From NCBI GenBank assembly GCA_965263345.1, contig CBDHHC010000016.1:124001-188000 (forward strand): a DNA stretch of 64,000 bases, in the 5' to 3' direction. The stretch comes from CBDHHC01 sp965263345 (GTDB lineage Bacteria > Pseudomonadota > Alphaproteobacteria > Rhizobiales > CBDHHC01). Below are positions 26,723 to 36,393 of the stretch, piece by piece. Within the stretch, counting starts at the first letter, position 1, and each line of letters opens with the position of its first letter. The position numbers and the translations under genes are program-made. Under the pieces are notes generated by a model. The model saw only the letters and a list, made by a program, of their open reading frames with translations, was not told the origin of the DNA and did not search any database.

Positions 26723-27381
26723 TTTTAACGCCTGAGATAATAAAATACACGTAGCTGTACACCTATCCTTTGAAAATTTATGTCAAAAAAAGTAACAAAA
26801 ATTACTTTTTTCAAATAATTTCTGATGGTTCGGTTTGTGAAATTTCTTTGATATTGCTTAATACGTTCATTCTTATAATACAAAATTCAAAATAAGCGCC
26901 ATCACTGTTAAGGTGGTTTAAAAAGTTCCGTTTTAGGTCAAAACTGAGACCTTCACACAACACAAATTCGTACGCTATAGCTTTCTTAGCTAACACAAAA
27001 AATGAAGTTTCACGCAAAAGGAGTTGAACCGAGTTTATCTTTAAATTTAACAACTTAAAATAAATACTGAACTTCTCAACTTTTGAAGCCACAAAGAAAT
27101 ATGAATAAAATCAATTTCTTAAAGAAATAATGGACCTAACCAGAGTAAACTTGAACCAATTTTTTGAGATCCTGGGAAATTGGGATTCTGGTTTAGAGCA
27201 AAAATTCATTAATAGGTAAGGTAGAATACAATAATTGCTAATAGCACCTTGGTTAGGAGTTATTCTCTCTCTAACTCACATTAACGTGACAAAGTGATAG
27301 TATTTTGACTAATTGTTTCCATTTACATCAGCTAAACTTTAATATTATATATTTATCTTGAATTAGTTGGAGATCACGCAT
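26723..27381. other. Gap between HEAT-like gene and copper operon
   Basis: About 660 bp, AT-rich. A 93-residue frame (26811-27092, minus) exists but has no ribosome binding site or recognisable content. The right part should hold the promoter of the copper operon. I could not identify a CueR or CusR box by eye. Confidence 0.35.
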
Positions 27382-27822
27382 TTGAAACGTATATTTTGCA
27401 TAAGTCTGAAAATACTTATAGCATTCGCAGTGCTGATATCAGCGTCTGTGAAATATACGACTTATACGGAAGCGTCAGAAAAGCATTCTCCTGTAAATAC
27501 TAAAAAACACCAATATATGCATATGTCTCATCAGATGATGGGCCATAAAATGCCGTGTCATAATGAAGGTATTTCAGTTGAGGAATGTTTCAAACATTGT
27601 CTTGAAATAGCAAGCCAGCCCTATGTTTTATCATCTATCAATCTCAGGTTTGATAATCAAAGCAAAGATATAATAAAACTCTTCCATTCACTTTCACATC
27701 ACATTAACACTGTTGCATCACATCAGATGATGCCTACTGGACCGCCGGCTAATAAGCGTCAAACTTATCGATCTTCAGGAACTCAAAATATTACCGCTCT
27801 TAATCAGCGCCTCAGAATTTGA
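27382..27822 (+). CDS. Exported His/Met-rich protein of copper operon
   Basis: A 146-residue protein starting at a TTG with GGAG nine bases upstream. A signal-peptide-like N-terminus (KRIFCISLKILIAFAVLISA) is followed by a cluster of metal ligands, MHMSHQMMGHKMPCH, and later CFKHC. It sits 118 bp ahead of the cusB-like gene. It probably binds copper or silver in the periplasm. It takes the place where a TolC-like cusC gene often stands, but is unrelated to it. Confidence 0.65.
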   Translation: MKRIFCISLKILIAFAVLISASVKYTTYTEASEKHSPVNTKKHQYMHMSHQMMGHKMPCHNEGISVEECFKHCLEIASQPYVLSSINLRFDNQSKDIIKLFHSLSHHINTVASHQMMPTGPPANKRQTYRSSGTQNITALNQRLRI

Positions 27823-27940
27823 ATAACTGGCGATGCTCTGCAGCATCGTATTCATATTCAGGGTGTTGTTTAACTCTTAAACCATTTTAAACACGCCTTT
27901 CTGTTTTCAAAAATTATTATTTTGCTTGAAAGGCGCTCAT

Positions 27941-29758
27941 ATGTGTCGAAAATGCTATGTAAAAACGATAGTAATCTCTACAGCTGTTACAGCCTCATTG
28001 TTTATATCGCTACCTATAATGACATGGGCTACAACAAACAATAATAACTTAGATAAGTCATTGCAAAGCCAGCAGTCTAACAGTTGGTGGGTATCCACAG
28101 CAAACGCGAAAGAAAAGAGAGCTTCCAACGTCAAATGGACCTGCCCGATGCATCCGCATTATATTGCAGATGAATTTGGCTCATGTCCAATTTGTGGAAT
28201 GGATCTTGTCAAACTTCAAACAAATAATACCACACAAGATAATACAGAATCTGAACAAAGGACAGAGATTAGCGTCAGCCCTGAAATGATGCAAACAATG
28301 GGAGTTCGACTCGCGAAAGTTGAAAAATCGACTTTTGGCAGATCCATTCGCAGTTATGGAATCGTCCAGGAAAATGAACGTTTGCGTCTTGAATTGTCGG
28401 CGCGTGTTGAAGGGTGGATTAAAAAACTCAATATTACAGCTGTTGGCGATAAAGTTAAAAAAGGTGATGTACTCTTTGAAATGTATAGCCCTGAGTTGGT
28501 TATTTCACAAAATGATTATCTTGGTACACTTAAGAATGAACAAAAATTAAGATCAAATACAATCACGCGGCTTACTAATTTTGGGGTTCAGAAACAAGCT
28601 ATTGAAAAACTAAAAGCTGATAAAAAAGCCATGAATAATGTCCCGTTTTATGCAGATCAAAACGGAACAGTATCAGAACTAAACGTGACATCTGGCTCTT
28701 ATGTAAAACGCGGAACAAAGATTGCTATGATCCAAGACTATTCAACAGTATGGGTTATTGTAAATGTTTCGGAAACAGATCTTGGTTTCATATCAAAAAA
28801 CACCAAAGCACGCGTTATGTTTCCAAACATTCCTGGTAAACAAGTCGATGCTAAAGTCGATTACATTTACCCAACGGTTGATACCAGAACACGGACAGGA
28901 AGAGTTCGCTTGGTCATTGATAACAAGCAAGGAAAAATACGGCCTGGCACTTATACGGATGTTATTTTCGAAGTTGGTATAGAGCACCGGGTAAGCATTC
29001 CTTCAGAGTCTATTCTCAAAAATGAAAATGTAAGCTTTGTCGTTGTCTCACTTGGGAAAGGACGCTTTGAACCTAGAGCTATTCAACTTGGATTGAATTC
29101 TGGAAAATGGTCAGAAGTAAAAAGTGGCTTAAAAACGGGTGAAGAAATTGTTGTTTCAGGGCAGTTCTTACTAGATTCAGAAAGTGCTCTTAGAGAGTCG
29201 TTTCGTAAACTTGAACGACTACAGCTCCCATTATCTCTGTTAAAACCAAGCAAGAATGAATTCGCAATGATTGACCATATGGTTGACGCAGCGCTTTATA
29301 TTCATGAGGCACTTGTTGATGGATATGATATTCAGAAAAAGTTTTTAGCCCCTGCAGTATCCATTAAGCATATTATGTGGCCGAAATATAAAAATACGAA
29401 ATTAGCTTTTGTGTTAAAAGATGCAGAAAGAGCACTTAAAAAAGCTCAAGCTGCCAAAACGGAAAGTGAATTAAAAAGAGCTTTAAATTCACTACTCATT
29501 GCTCTTAAGCCATGGCTTACTGAAGGGGCTCCCAATCATTATAAAAATCGCAAAGTTGTTCTTTTTGAAGAGAATGTTTCAGGTCTTTTATGGATTCAAA
29601 CAAATTCAAAACCTTTCAATCCATATGGTAAGAAACAAGCCCGAATAATTCCTTGGAACATAAATAAAACAGCTCAAGAAACTTCAAAACAGGTCGAAAA
29701 GAAAGACGAAAAGAAGAACGAAATGCGTGGATCACATAGGGGGTCACATGGCGGATAA
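27941..29758 (+). CDS. cusB: Cu/Ag efflux periplasmic adaptor (CusB-like)
   Basis: A 605-residue membrane-fusion protein of the heavy-metal RND type. A signal or anchor segment (about 10-32) is followed by a heavy-metal-binding domain with CPMHPHYIADEFGSCPICGM (about 67-90). HlyD-like lipoyl and beta-barrel domains follow (GWIKKLNITAVGDKVKKGD, then VGIEHRVSIPSESILKNE). A C-terminal extension of about 150 residues resembles the DUF3347-type domain. It bridges the RND pump to an outer-membrane channel. The ATG at 27941 is placed well after GAAAGG. It overlaps the cusA start by 11 bp. Confidence 0.92.
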   Translation: MCRKCYVKTIVISTAVTASLFISLPIMTWATTNNNNLDKSLQSQQSNSWWVSTANAKEKRASNVKWTCPMHPHYIADEFGSCPICGMDLVKLQTNNTTQDNTESEQRTEISVSPEMMQTMGVRLAKVEKSTFGRSIRSYGIVQENERLRLELSARVEGWIKKLNITAVGDKVKKGDVLFEMYSPELVISQNDYLGTLKNEQKLRSNTITRLTNFGVQKQAIEKLKADKKAMNNVPFYADQNGTVSELNVTSGSYVKRGTKIAMIQDYSTVWVIVNVSETDLGFISKNTKARVMFPNIPGKQVDAKVDYIYPTVDTRTRTGRVRLVIDNKQGKIRPGTYTDVIFEVGIEHRVSIPSESILKNENVSFVVVSLGKGRFEPRAIQLGLNSGKWSEVKSGLKTGEEIVVSGQFLLDSESALRESFRKLERLQLPLSLLKPSKNEFAMIDHMVDAALYIHEALVDGYDIQKKFLAPAVSIKHIMWPKYKNTKLAFVLKDAERALKKAQAAKTESELKRALNSLLIALKPWLTEGAPNHYKNRKVVLFEENVSGLLWIQTNSKPFNPYGKKQARIIPWNINKTAQETSKQVEKKDEKKNEMRGSHRGSHGG

Positions 29759-32700
29759 TTCTCATGATGATCGCCCAAAAATGGGAGGTCATGACCCTTC
29801 TCAATCTGGTGTTGCAAAACTCATTGATTGGTCAGTCAAAAACCAACTCTTAGTTATAATTGGTGCGATTGCTTTAATTGTTGCAGGGTGGCTATCTCTT
29901 AAAACGACACCTCTTGATGCAATACCTGATTTATCTGACACACAGGTTATTATTCGCACAGAATTCCAAGGACAATCCCCTCAAATTGTTGAGGACCTTG
30001 TGACCTACCCCTTATCGACCACATTGTTAGGTTTACCAAAAGCAAAAGCTGTCCGCGGCTTTTCCATGTTTGGGACTAGCTTTGTGTATGTCATATTTGA
30101 AGATGGTATTGATCAATATTGGGCACGATCCAGAGTTGTGGAGGCCTTATCATCAATAAGCGGCAACCTGCCAGAAAGTGCCAGACCACAAATTGGACCT
30201 GATGCAACAGGTGTTGGCTGGATTTACCAATACAGTCTCGTTGATAAAACCGGAAAACGTGACCTGGCACAGTTACGCTCTCTTCAGGATTGGTTCTTAA
30301 AATTTGAATTATCAACCGTCGATGGGGTTTCCGAAGTTGCTTCAGTAGGAGGCTTTGTAAAGGAATACCAAGTTCTTATCGATCCGAACCGTTTGCGGGC
30401 TTATGACGTCCCAATTTCACGTATTACCCAAGCTGTAAAAGCCTCCAGCAGCGAAGTCGGCGGACGTGTTATTGAACAATCCGAAACTGAATTAATGATA
30501 AGATCGACAGGATATATCAAAAACCTGGAGCAGCTTAAAAATGTCGTTGTTTACTCCTCTGGTGGAACACCCGTTATTTTATCAGATATCGCTCGTATTG
30601 TCGAAGGACCTGAACTACGTCGCGGTGTTGTAGATTTAAATGGCGAAGGTGAGGTTGTAAGTGGCATAGTGATTATGCGTTCTGGTGAAAATGCGCTCAA
30701 TGTTATCAGAGTCAGTAAAAGAAAAATTGGAAACTCTTAAAGCAGGGCTACCAAAAGGCGTTGAAATTGTTCCCGTTTATGACCGTGCCCCCCTTATTAC
30801 AGGAGCGGTAAACTATCTCTACACATAAGCTTATAGAAGAAGGAATTGTGGTTGCACTCGTATGCCTGATCTTCCTGCTTCACGTCCGGTCAGCTTTTGT
30901 CGCGATTATCACTTTGCCCTTGGGTGTTCTTGGTGCTTTCATCATAATGTCCTATCAAGGCATAACAGCCAATATCATGTCACTTGGAGGCATTGCCATT
31001 GCAATTGGGGCGATGATAGATGCATCCATAGTAATGGTGGAAAATGCTCACCGTAAGCTTTCAGTTATGCCTAAAGCAGCTTCTGACGCTCAGAAACGTG
31101 ATGCAATTTTATTAGCGGCCAAAGAAGTCGGTCCTGGATTGTTTTTCTCATTGCTCATTATCACAGTGTCATTTTTGCCCGTTTTTGCACTTACAGGTCA
31201 AAGTTATAAATTATTCGCCCCTCTTGCCTTCACAAAAACCTATGCCATGGCCTTCGCGGCATTCTTATCCGTAACGCTTGTGCCTGTCTTAATGGTTTGG
31301 CTGATAAGAGGGAAAATCTTTAAGGAGATGCAAAACCCACTCAACCGTTTTTTTGTATTCGGATATAAACCTTTGCTTTGGCTTGCGATGAAGGCACGTT
31401 GGATCACAATAGCCCTGGCTTGCTTAGCGCTGATGTCAGTGATTTACCCCCTCAAGAATACTGGTTCTGAGTTTATGCCCGCACTCTATGAAGGTGAATT
31501 GCTTTATATGCCAACAACTCTACCTGGAGTATCTATTACCAAAGCAAAGGAAGTCTTATCCCAGACGGATCGTCTTATTAAAACAGTACCAGAAGTTGAG
31601 CGGGTTTTCGGTAAAGTTGGACGTGCTGATACCGCTACAGACCCAGCCCCGATTTCCATGATTGAAACTTGGATTAAGCTGAAACCCAAAGATCAATGGC
31701 GTGATGGACTAACAGTTAAGAAACTAATTTCTGAACTTGATCAACGTGTTAAACTCCCTGGCCTTGTGAACTCGTGGGGCTACCCCATCAAAATACGTAT
31801 GGATATGATCTCAACAGGTATTCGAACACCCGTTGGCATTAAAATTTCAGGAAATGACCTCAAAGTTATTGAACGCATAGCCTTACAGGTGGAAGCGGCT
31901 GTTAAAGATATTCCCGGCACACGATCTGCTTTTGCAGACCGCGTTGTTGGAGGAAAATATCTTGAAATAGAACCGAATAGAAGAGAGCTTGCGCGTCGCA
32001 ATATTGATCTTGGCGTATTCCAATCTGTAATTCAGACTGCGCTTGGCGGTATGAGATTGGCTGAGAGCGTCCAGGGGCGTGAGCGTTATAATATCATGCT
32101 TCGCTATGACCGCCCTTTCAGGGAAACCCCTCAACAATTGGCAAATATTCTTGTTCCAACACCAGCCGGACAACATATTCCCTTAAGCGAATTAGCAATG
32201 ATTAAAGTAACAAATGGTCCACCAATGTTACGATCTGAAAATGCACGGCTCACAGGTTGGGTTTTTGTTGACATTGCAGGCCGTGATATAGGCACATATG
32301 TGGAGGATGCCAGAAAAGAAATATTGGCAAAAATAAACCTGCCAGCAGGATATAGCATCACTTGGTCTGGTCAATTTGAACAAATGATTGAAGCAAGAGA
32401 ACGTCTTTCCATCGCCATTCCTGCTGTTGTTTTGATCATTTTCGTTCTACTCATGCTTCATTTTAATCAGTTTGACCGAACAGCAATGATTATGTTGTCC
32501 CTTCCATTTGGTCTGATTGGTGGGCTATGGGCTGTCTATTTGGCTGGCTATAATATGTCAGTTGCTGTTGCTGTTGGTTTTATTGCTCTTGGAGGAATAG
32601 CCGTTGAAACCGCAGTCGTCATGCTTTTATATATCGACCAACAGGTTCGGGAAAATCCTCCCAACAATAAACAAGACTTATTCAACGCAATCATGGCAGG

Positions 32701-32938
32701 GGCCGTCATGCGCGTCCGCCCTAAGCTAATGACTGTTCTGACAATCATAGCAGGCTTGCTCCCCATCTTTTTCACGGACGGTCTAGGGTCAGATGTGATG
32801 CGCCGAATTGCCTTACCAATGGTTGGTGGAATGATTTCCACAACACTTCTGACCCTTATCGTTATTCCGGTTATTTATTATATCTGGGAGAGCAGAAGGT
32901 TCCTTAAAAAGACAACAACAGAAAACATTACATGCTGA
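29748..32938 (+). pseudogene. cusA: Cu/Ag RND pump CusA-like, broken by two frameshifts
   Basis: The full length matches a heavy-metal RND pump of about 1,060 residues. The start ATG has GGGGG eight bases upstream. The first frame runs to 30740 but leaves homology at about 30711-30718 (a one-base excess after VIRV). A second frame continues KEKLETLKAGLPKGVEIVP to a stop at 30826-30828, where one further extra base restores the frame beginning KLIEEGIVVALVC and running to 32938. Copper/silver-type methionines appear in SEFMP, PISMIE and MDMIST. As read, no full pump would be made; real decay or sequencing errors are both possible. Confidence 0.88.
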
Positions 32939-32981
32939 AATTCAACCAGCAGAATAAACTTTAATAAACAAGGAGAGTAAA

Positions 32982-33342
32982 ATGCAAAAGCTTAATATTG
33001 TTACCCTGGCAATTCTTACACTTTTCATCGCAACACCAGGATATACAGCAGGTGAAAAAGACAAAAACTCCTGGCCATGATCATAGTGCTATGAAAGCTC
33101 CAGAAGGCAAAACGGAAGCCAAAGCACAGGGAGTCATAAACAAGATTGATGCTGAAAAGAAATCCATAAATATTACCCACGAACCAGTAGAATCACTTGG
33201 CTGGCCAAAAATGACCATGGATTTACCTGTGACCAAACGTGTTGATCTGTCCACTGTTAAAACAGGTGAAAAAGTTGAGTTCACCCTCAAACAAGGCAGA
33301 GATAAGCAGTATCGCGTTATTGGAATTGAAGCAGCGAAATAG
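32982..33342 (+). pseudogene. cusF: CusF-like copper chaperone, frameshifted
   Basis: The ATG at 32982, with AGGAGAG upstream, starts a good signal peptide (QKLNIVTLAILTLFIATPGYTAG) that ends at a stop at 33078. The mature CusF domain lies in another frame from about 33065: GVINKIDAEKKSINITHEPV, the ligand segment WPKMTM, and VEFTLKQG to 33342. The junction is a run of five A at 33062-33066, where one A fewer would join them. It would be a periplasmic Cu(I)/Ag(I) metallochaperone if intact. Confidence 0.82.
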
Positions 33343-33357
33343 TGTCTAAAGCATATT

Positions 33358-33380
33358 AAGTCTGGATAAAGTCCAGACTT
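33358..33380 (+). terminator. Hairpin at end of copper operon
   Basis: Perfect 9-bp stem AAGTCTGGA (33358-33366) with TCCAGACTT (33372-33380), 16 bp after the cusF stop. Only a short T-poor tail follows, so termination may be partial. Confidence 0.6.
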
Positions 33381-33417
33381 ATAACTCTATCTATCTGAGG
33401 CATATATATAGCCAATT

Positions 33418-33640
33418 CTATAAAAGATGAGACGATTTGAGTATATTGTCCAATTGGTTCTGCGTTTGATATTTCCAAGCGCGTTTTATGTTTGCCCATA
33501 GCTTTTCAATTGAGTTGAGGTGCGGCAAGTATAGTGACAAAAATAGCAGATAACATTCGGCCTTTTCGATGAGGTGATTTTAATAGTCGCCAATTAATGA
33601 AGTGCGTTGCTATCTTGAACTGTCAACGTCTCTATATATG
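33418..33640 (-). pseudogene. IS630-type transposase 3' remnant
   Basis: Translation of the minus strand gives LPHLNSIEKLWANIKRAW, the recognisable DDE motif region around the final Glu of IS630/Tc1 transposases. It is preceded by a frame-broken VQDSNALH segment matching the second Asp region. The frame ends at a stop at 33418-33420. Only the last 70 or so residues remain, with a frameshift, and no inverted repeats were found. Confidence 0.72.
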
Positions 33641-33644
33641 CGTC

Positions 33645-34030
33645 AGCCTTTCCTCCGTAACCGCCATTGTTCGCGTGCTTTCCAGTGTAAGGCGAACGAT
33701 GCTGGGGAGGAGGAAAGGCGAACTTTCCTGTGGTGAGCTTAAGTTTGTAACGCTGATTCACTATGTGTAAAAGACCAGCTTGTAGCTGGTCGTTTGTCTC
33801 AGAGATTTAGGTCTATGGCGAAATCCGTTTCTAGGTTCCGTAAGCTTAGAGACATAAGCCTCTTAGAGGGAATAATAAAACTGTATAATGGAAAGAAACA
33901 TAATATCATTGAGTAGCGACTTAATCATGAAAAACTTCTGTCTCCTAAAGGTAGCAGAACTTAAAACCTGATTTGCTGACAGTTTTTTTGGCTGGGATGG
34001 CAGGAAATTTTTTACCCTCTCTCACACAAG
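33645..34030 (+). repeat. Repeat B, copy 2: hairpin-rich element
   Basis: Similar to 23482-23890 over its length. The first stem (GCCTTTCCTC/GAGGAAAGGC), the GTTCGC/GCGAAC stem and the hairpin GACCAGCT-TGT-AGCTGGTC are retained, the last with a different loop. It lacks the CCAGGG-CACCAG-CCCTGG hairpin and is more AT-rich, so it looks like a degenerating copy. It stands at the right end of the second element. Confidence 0.75.
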
Positions 34031-34116
34031 GCGAAAAGTGTTACTTATGTGTTCGGTACATTGTGTTACATATCTCTCAGGCCGGTCATTAAGGGCTTGA
34101 TATAATCAAAACATAA

Positions 34117-34818
34117 CTAATCACAATTTTCATCAGATATATCAGAATATCTATATCCAACACTACGTATATTTTTGATCTGATTTTTAGAAAGGCCGAG
34201 TTTATTTCTTAGCCTACCAACATAGACATCTACAACATTTGTGAGTGGATCACTATCAGCCCCCCAAACAGAATTCAGAATTCGTTCACGGGCAAGGACC
34301 TTATTTGGATTTGTTAAGAAAAGTGCTAAGAGTGCCCGTTCTTTATCCGTAAGATCTATTTGTCTACCTTCCACAGTAACAACATAAGATTCCCGATCAT
34401 AAGATATCGTTCCACTTGAAATAATTTTTTTATCATCTGCAGTGTCATTTTGATTATATTTATTTCTGCGAATGAGTGCATTTAACCTTGCAACCAATTC
34501 ATCAAACTCAAACGGTTTGGGAAGATAGTCATCTGCACCAATTTGTAATCCAGAAATGCGATCATCTGTTTCATCCAATGCACTCAACATAAGAACAGGT
34601 GTCAGATCCTTCTTGGCACGCATTTTTCTGCATACATCCTGGCCACTTATACCTGGAAGCATTAGATCGAGTATAACAACATCAAATTTATTCTGTTTTA
34701 GAAACTCCAATGCGGTTTCACCATCATTTGCAACCGTCACAGTAAAACCATCACCTCTGAGCCCGCGAGATATAAAATCAGCGACACGAGATTCGTCTTC
34801 AACTAATAATATATTCAT
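34117..34818 (-). CDS. OmpR-family response regulator
   Basis: A 233-residue regulator. The receiver domain (1-120) has the acidic pocket EDE, the phospho-acceptor Asp in VILDLMLPG (about residue 51), and Lys in LPKPFEF. The winged-helix domain (about 135-230) shows LTDKERALLALFL and VDVYVGRLRNKL. The start overlaps the histidine kinase stop by 4 bp, so they are translationally coupled. It is the last gene of the four-gene operon 39119-34117. OmpR-type proteins bind direct repeats, which fits the 22-bp-spaced TTCATT boxes upstream of this operon. Confidence 0.95.
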   Translation of the reverse strand: MNILLVEDESRVADFISRGLRGDGFTVTVANDGETALEFLKQNKFDVVILDLMLPGISGQDVCRKMRAKKDLTPVLMLSALDETDDRISGLQIGADDYLPKPFEFDELVARLNALIRRNKYNQNDTADDKKIISSGTISYDRESYVVTVEGRQIDLTDKERALLALFLTNPNKVLARERILNSVWGADSDPLTNVVDVYVGRLRNKLGLSKNQIKNIRSVGYRYSDISDENCD

Positions 34819-36392
34819 GACACGACCTTTAATTTTGTTAGATTAGGAAGAATAAACCTAAATTCAGCTCCTTGTCCTGGCTCACTAATGACTGATATAT
34901 CGCCATTATGCGCCTCTATGATAGATTTCGCGACAGGAAGACCTAGGCCCGTACCAGAATTATATCTTTCAGAGGCATTGCTTCCCCTGAAAAATCTGGA
35001 GAAAATTTGTGCTGTTTCACCGTTATCAATTCCGGGTCCATTGTCTTTTATACTGACACTATAGCCATCCGGTGTGTGATAAAGGCGAATATCTATTCTA
35101 TCTCCACCATAATGACATGCGTTCTCTATGAGGATCAACAAAACCTGTCGAACGCGGTTAATATCAAAGCTAAACTTCGCTGTCTCAACGTCTGATAAAA
35201 AATCAACTTGAATATTTTTATCTCTTAGCGTGTTTTCCATTGTTTTAATTGTATTGTTAACCAGAACAATCAAATCATCTTCCGTCTTATTTAAGCGCGT
35301 TACGCCAGCTTCTTGTCTGGCGATAAAGAGAACATCATTAACAAGAGTAGAAGTATGTTCAGCAGCCTCAATGGTACGCCTTAGAGCTTCGCGATATTCT
35401 TCAGGAGATTTTTCTTCTCCTCTGAGAGCAATACTGGCTTCTCCACGGATAATTGTAAGCGGAGTTCGTAATTCATGGCTAACATCTGCGAGCAGTTGTT
35501 GTCTTTCTTTCGCTTGCTCCTCAAGTCTCAATAAAGCTTCTCTAAGTTCCAACGTTCTGGCTTTAACTTCTCTCTCAAGGACACCTTTGGATTCAAATAG
35601 CTCAGCTTGACGTTTTTCGGCAGCTGTAGCAGCATTATTGAATGCGGTAATAATCTCACGCAATTCACCATAAGCAATTGTTTCAATCCGGTATGCCCAA
35701 TCACCTTTGGAATATCTATTTGCACCTTCAGTAATAGCTTCCATTGGACGCTTAATTCTTTTAAACATCAAATACAATGAATAAGCAGTGATCAAAGCTG
35801 CAACGAGGCCGGCAATAAGTGAAATCAAAGTGAAACGATTTACAAGCTTGTATAATTCATTAATTGATTTATCAACTTGCAGAAGCTCTTTGTCGAGCGC
35901 ATTTTGTATACGACTATTAAATTTCTCATTAATCGTATGTTCAAGGATATGAGTTAATGCTCTTTTATCATCATTAATATCATTACCATAAGTCTTTATA
36001 AATTTATTATATTCATTAATAATATTTTCTATTTTGATCTCAATATCCCCAAGAGAGGCCAATTCAATAATATCATTTCGCCCAAAGATTTTAAGTTCCT
36101 CTGTAATTAACTCCCTTAGATTGTTAATTTCTTTCCTCATTTTCTCGATAAGTTTTCGCTCTGCTTTCCCTTCATCTTTGTCTCCAATTAAAAGAGCATC
36201 AGCAAACTTTTTAAACAAACGATAGGTGTAATTTGAAAGTCTTAAATTAGCTTCATATGTTCTGTGAGCTAGATGTGCTCTTTTCAGATGCAGTTCAGAT
36301 TGCTTGGCGCCCCAAACAGAAAGAATCATAAAAATCAATGCTATGACAAGCAAAAGACTATATGTTAGGGAAATCTTAGTAATTAATTTCAT
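34815..36392 (-). CDS. Sensor histidine kinase
   Basis: A 525-residue membrane kinase. Two transmembrane helices (about 7-28 and 190-213) enclose a helical periplasmic sensor domain of about 160 residues. HAMP follows (about 214-265), then a coiled-coil, HisKA with the phospho-accepting His in SHELRTPL (about 305), and the ATP-binding domain with NACHYGG, DNGPGI and GTGLGLPV. It pairs with the overlapping response regulator. The preceding ABC-type gene ends one base before its start, so stimulus sensing may involve that membrane protein. The ligand is unknown. Confidence 0.95.
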   Translation of the reverse strand: MKLITKISLTYSLLLVIALIFMILSVWGAKQSELHLKRAHLAHRTYEANLRLSNYTYRLFKKFADALLIGDKDEGKAERKLIEKMRKEINNLRELITEELKIFGRNDIIELASLGDIEIKIENIINEYNKFIKTYGNDINDDKRALTHILEHTINEKFNSRIQNALDKELLQVDKSINELYKLVNRFTLISLIAGLVAALITAYSLYLMFKRIKRPMEAITEGANRYSKGDWAYRIETIAYGELREIITAFNNAATAAEKRQAELFESKGVLEREVKARTLELREALLRLEEQAKERQQLLADVSHELRTPLTIIRGEASIALRGEEKSPEEYREALRRTIEAAEHTSTLVNDVLFIARQEAGVTRLNKTEDDLIVLVNNTIKTMENTLRDKNIQVDFLSDVETAKFSFDINRVRQVLLILIENACHYGGDRIDIRLYHTPDGYSVSIKDNGPGIDNGETAQIFSRFFRGSNASERYNSGTGLGLPVAKSIIEAHNGDISVISEPGQGAEFRFILPNLTKLKVVS

Positions 36393-36393
36393 T

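Noticed and set aside
26811..27092. 93-residue minus-strand frame
   Set aside because: It has no ribosome binding site, no recognisable domain and low-complexity AT-rich codon use. It could be real but is not supported.
34000..34116. A third copy of the tRNA-Pro attachment repeat at the right end of the second element
   Set aside because: I looked for the CTCGCTCCGACCA core here and further right and did not see it. The right end of the second element is therefore placed by repeat B only.
34117..36392. Two-component pair as CusRS of the copper operon
   Set aside because: The genes form an operon with the upstream P-loop and ABC-like genes (1-4 bp junctions), lie on the opposite strand from the copper genes beyond repeat B, and the operon has its own shared promoter motif.
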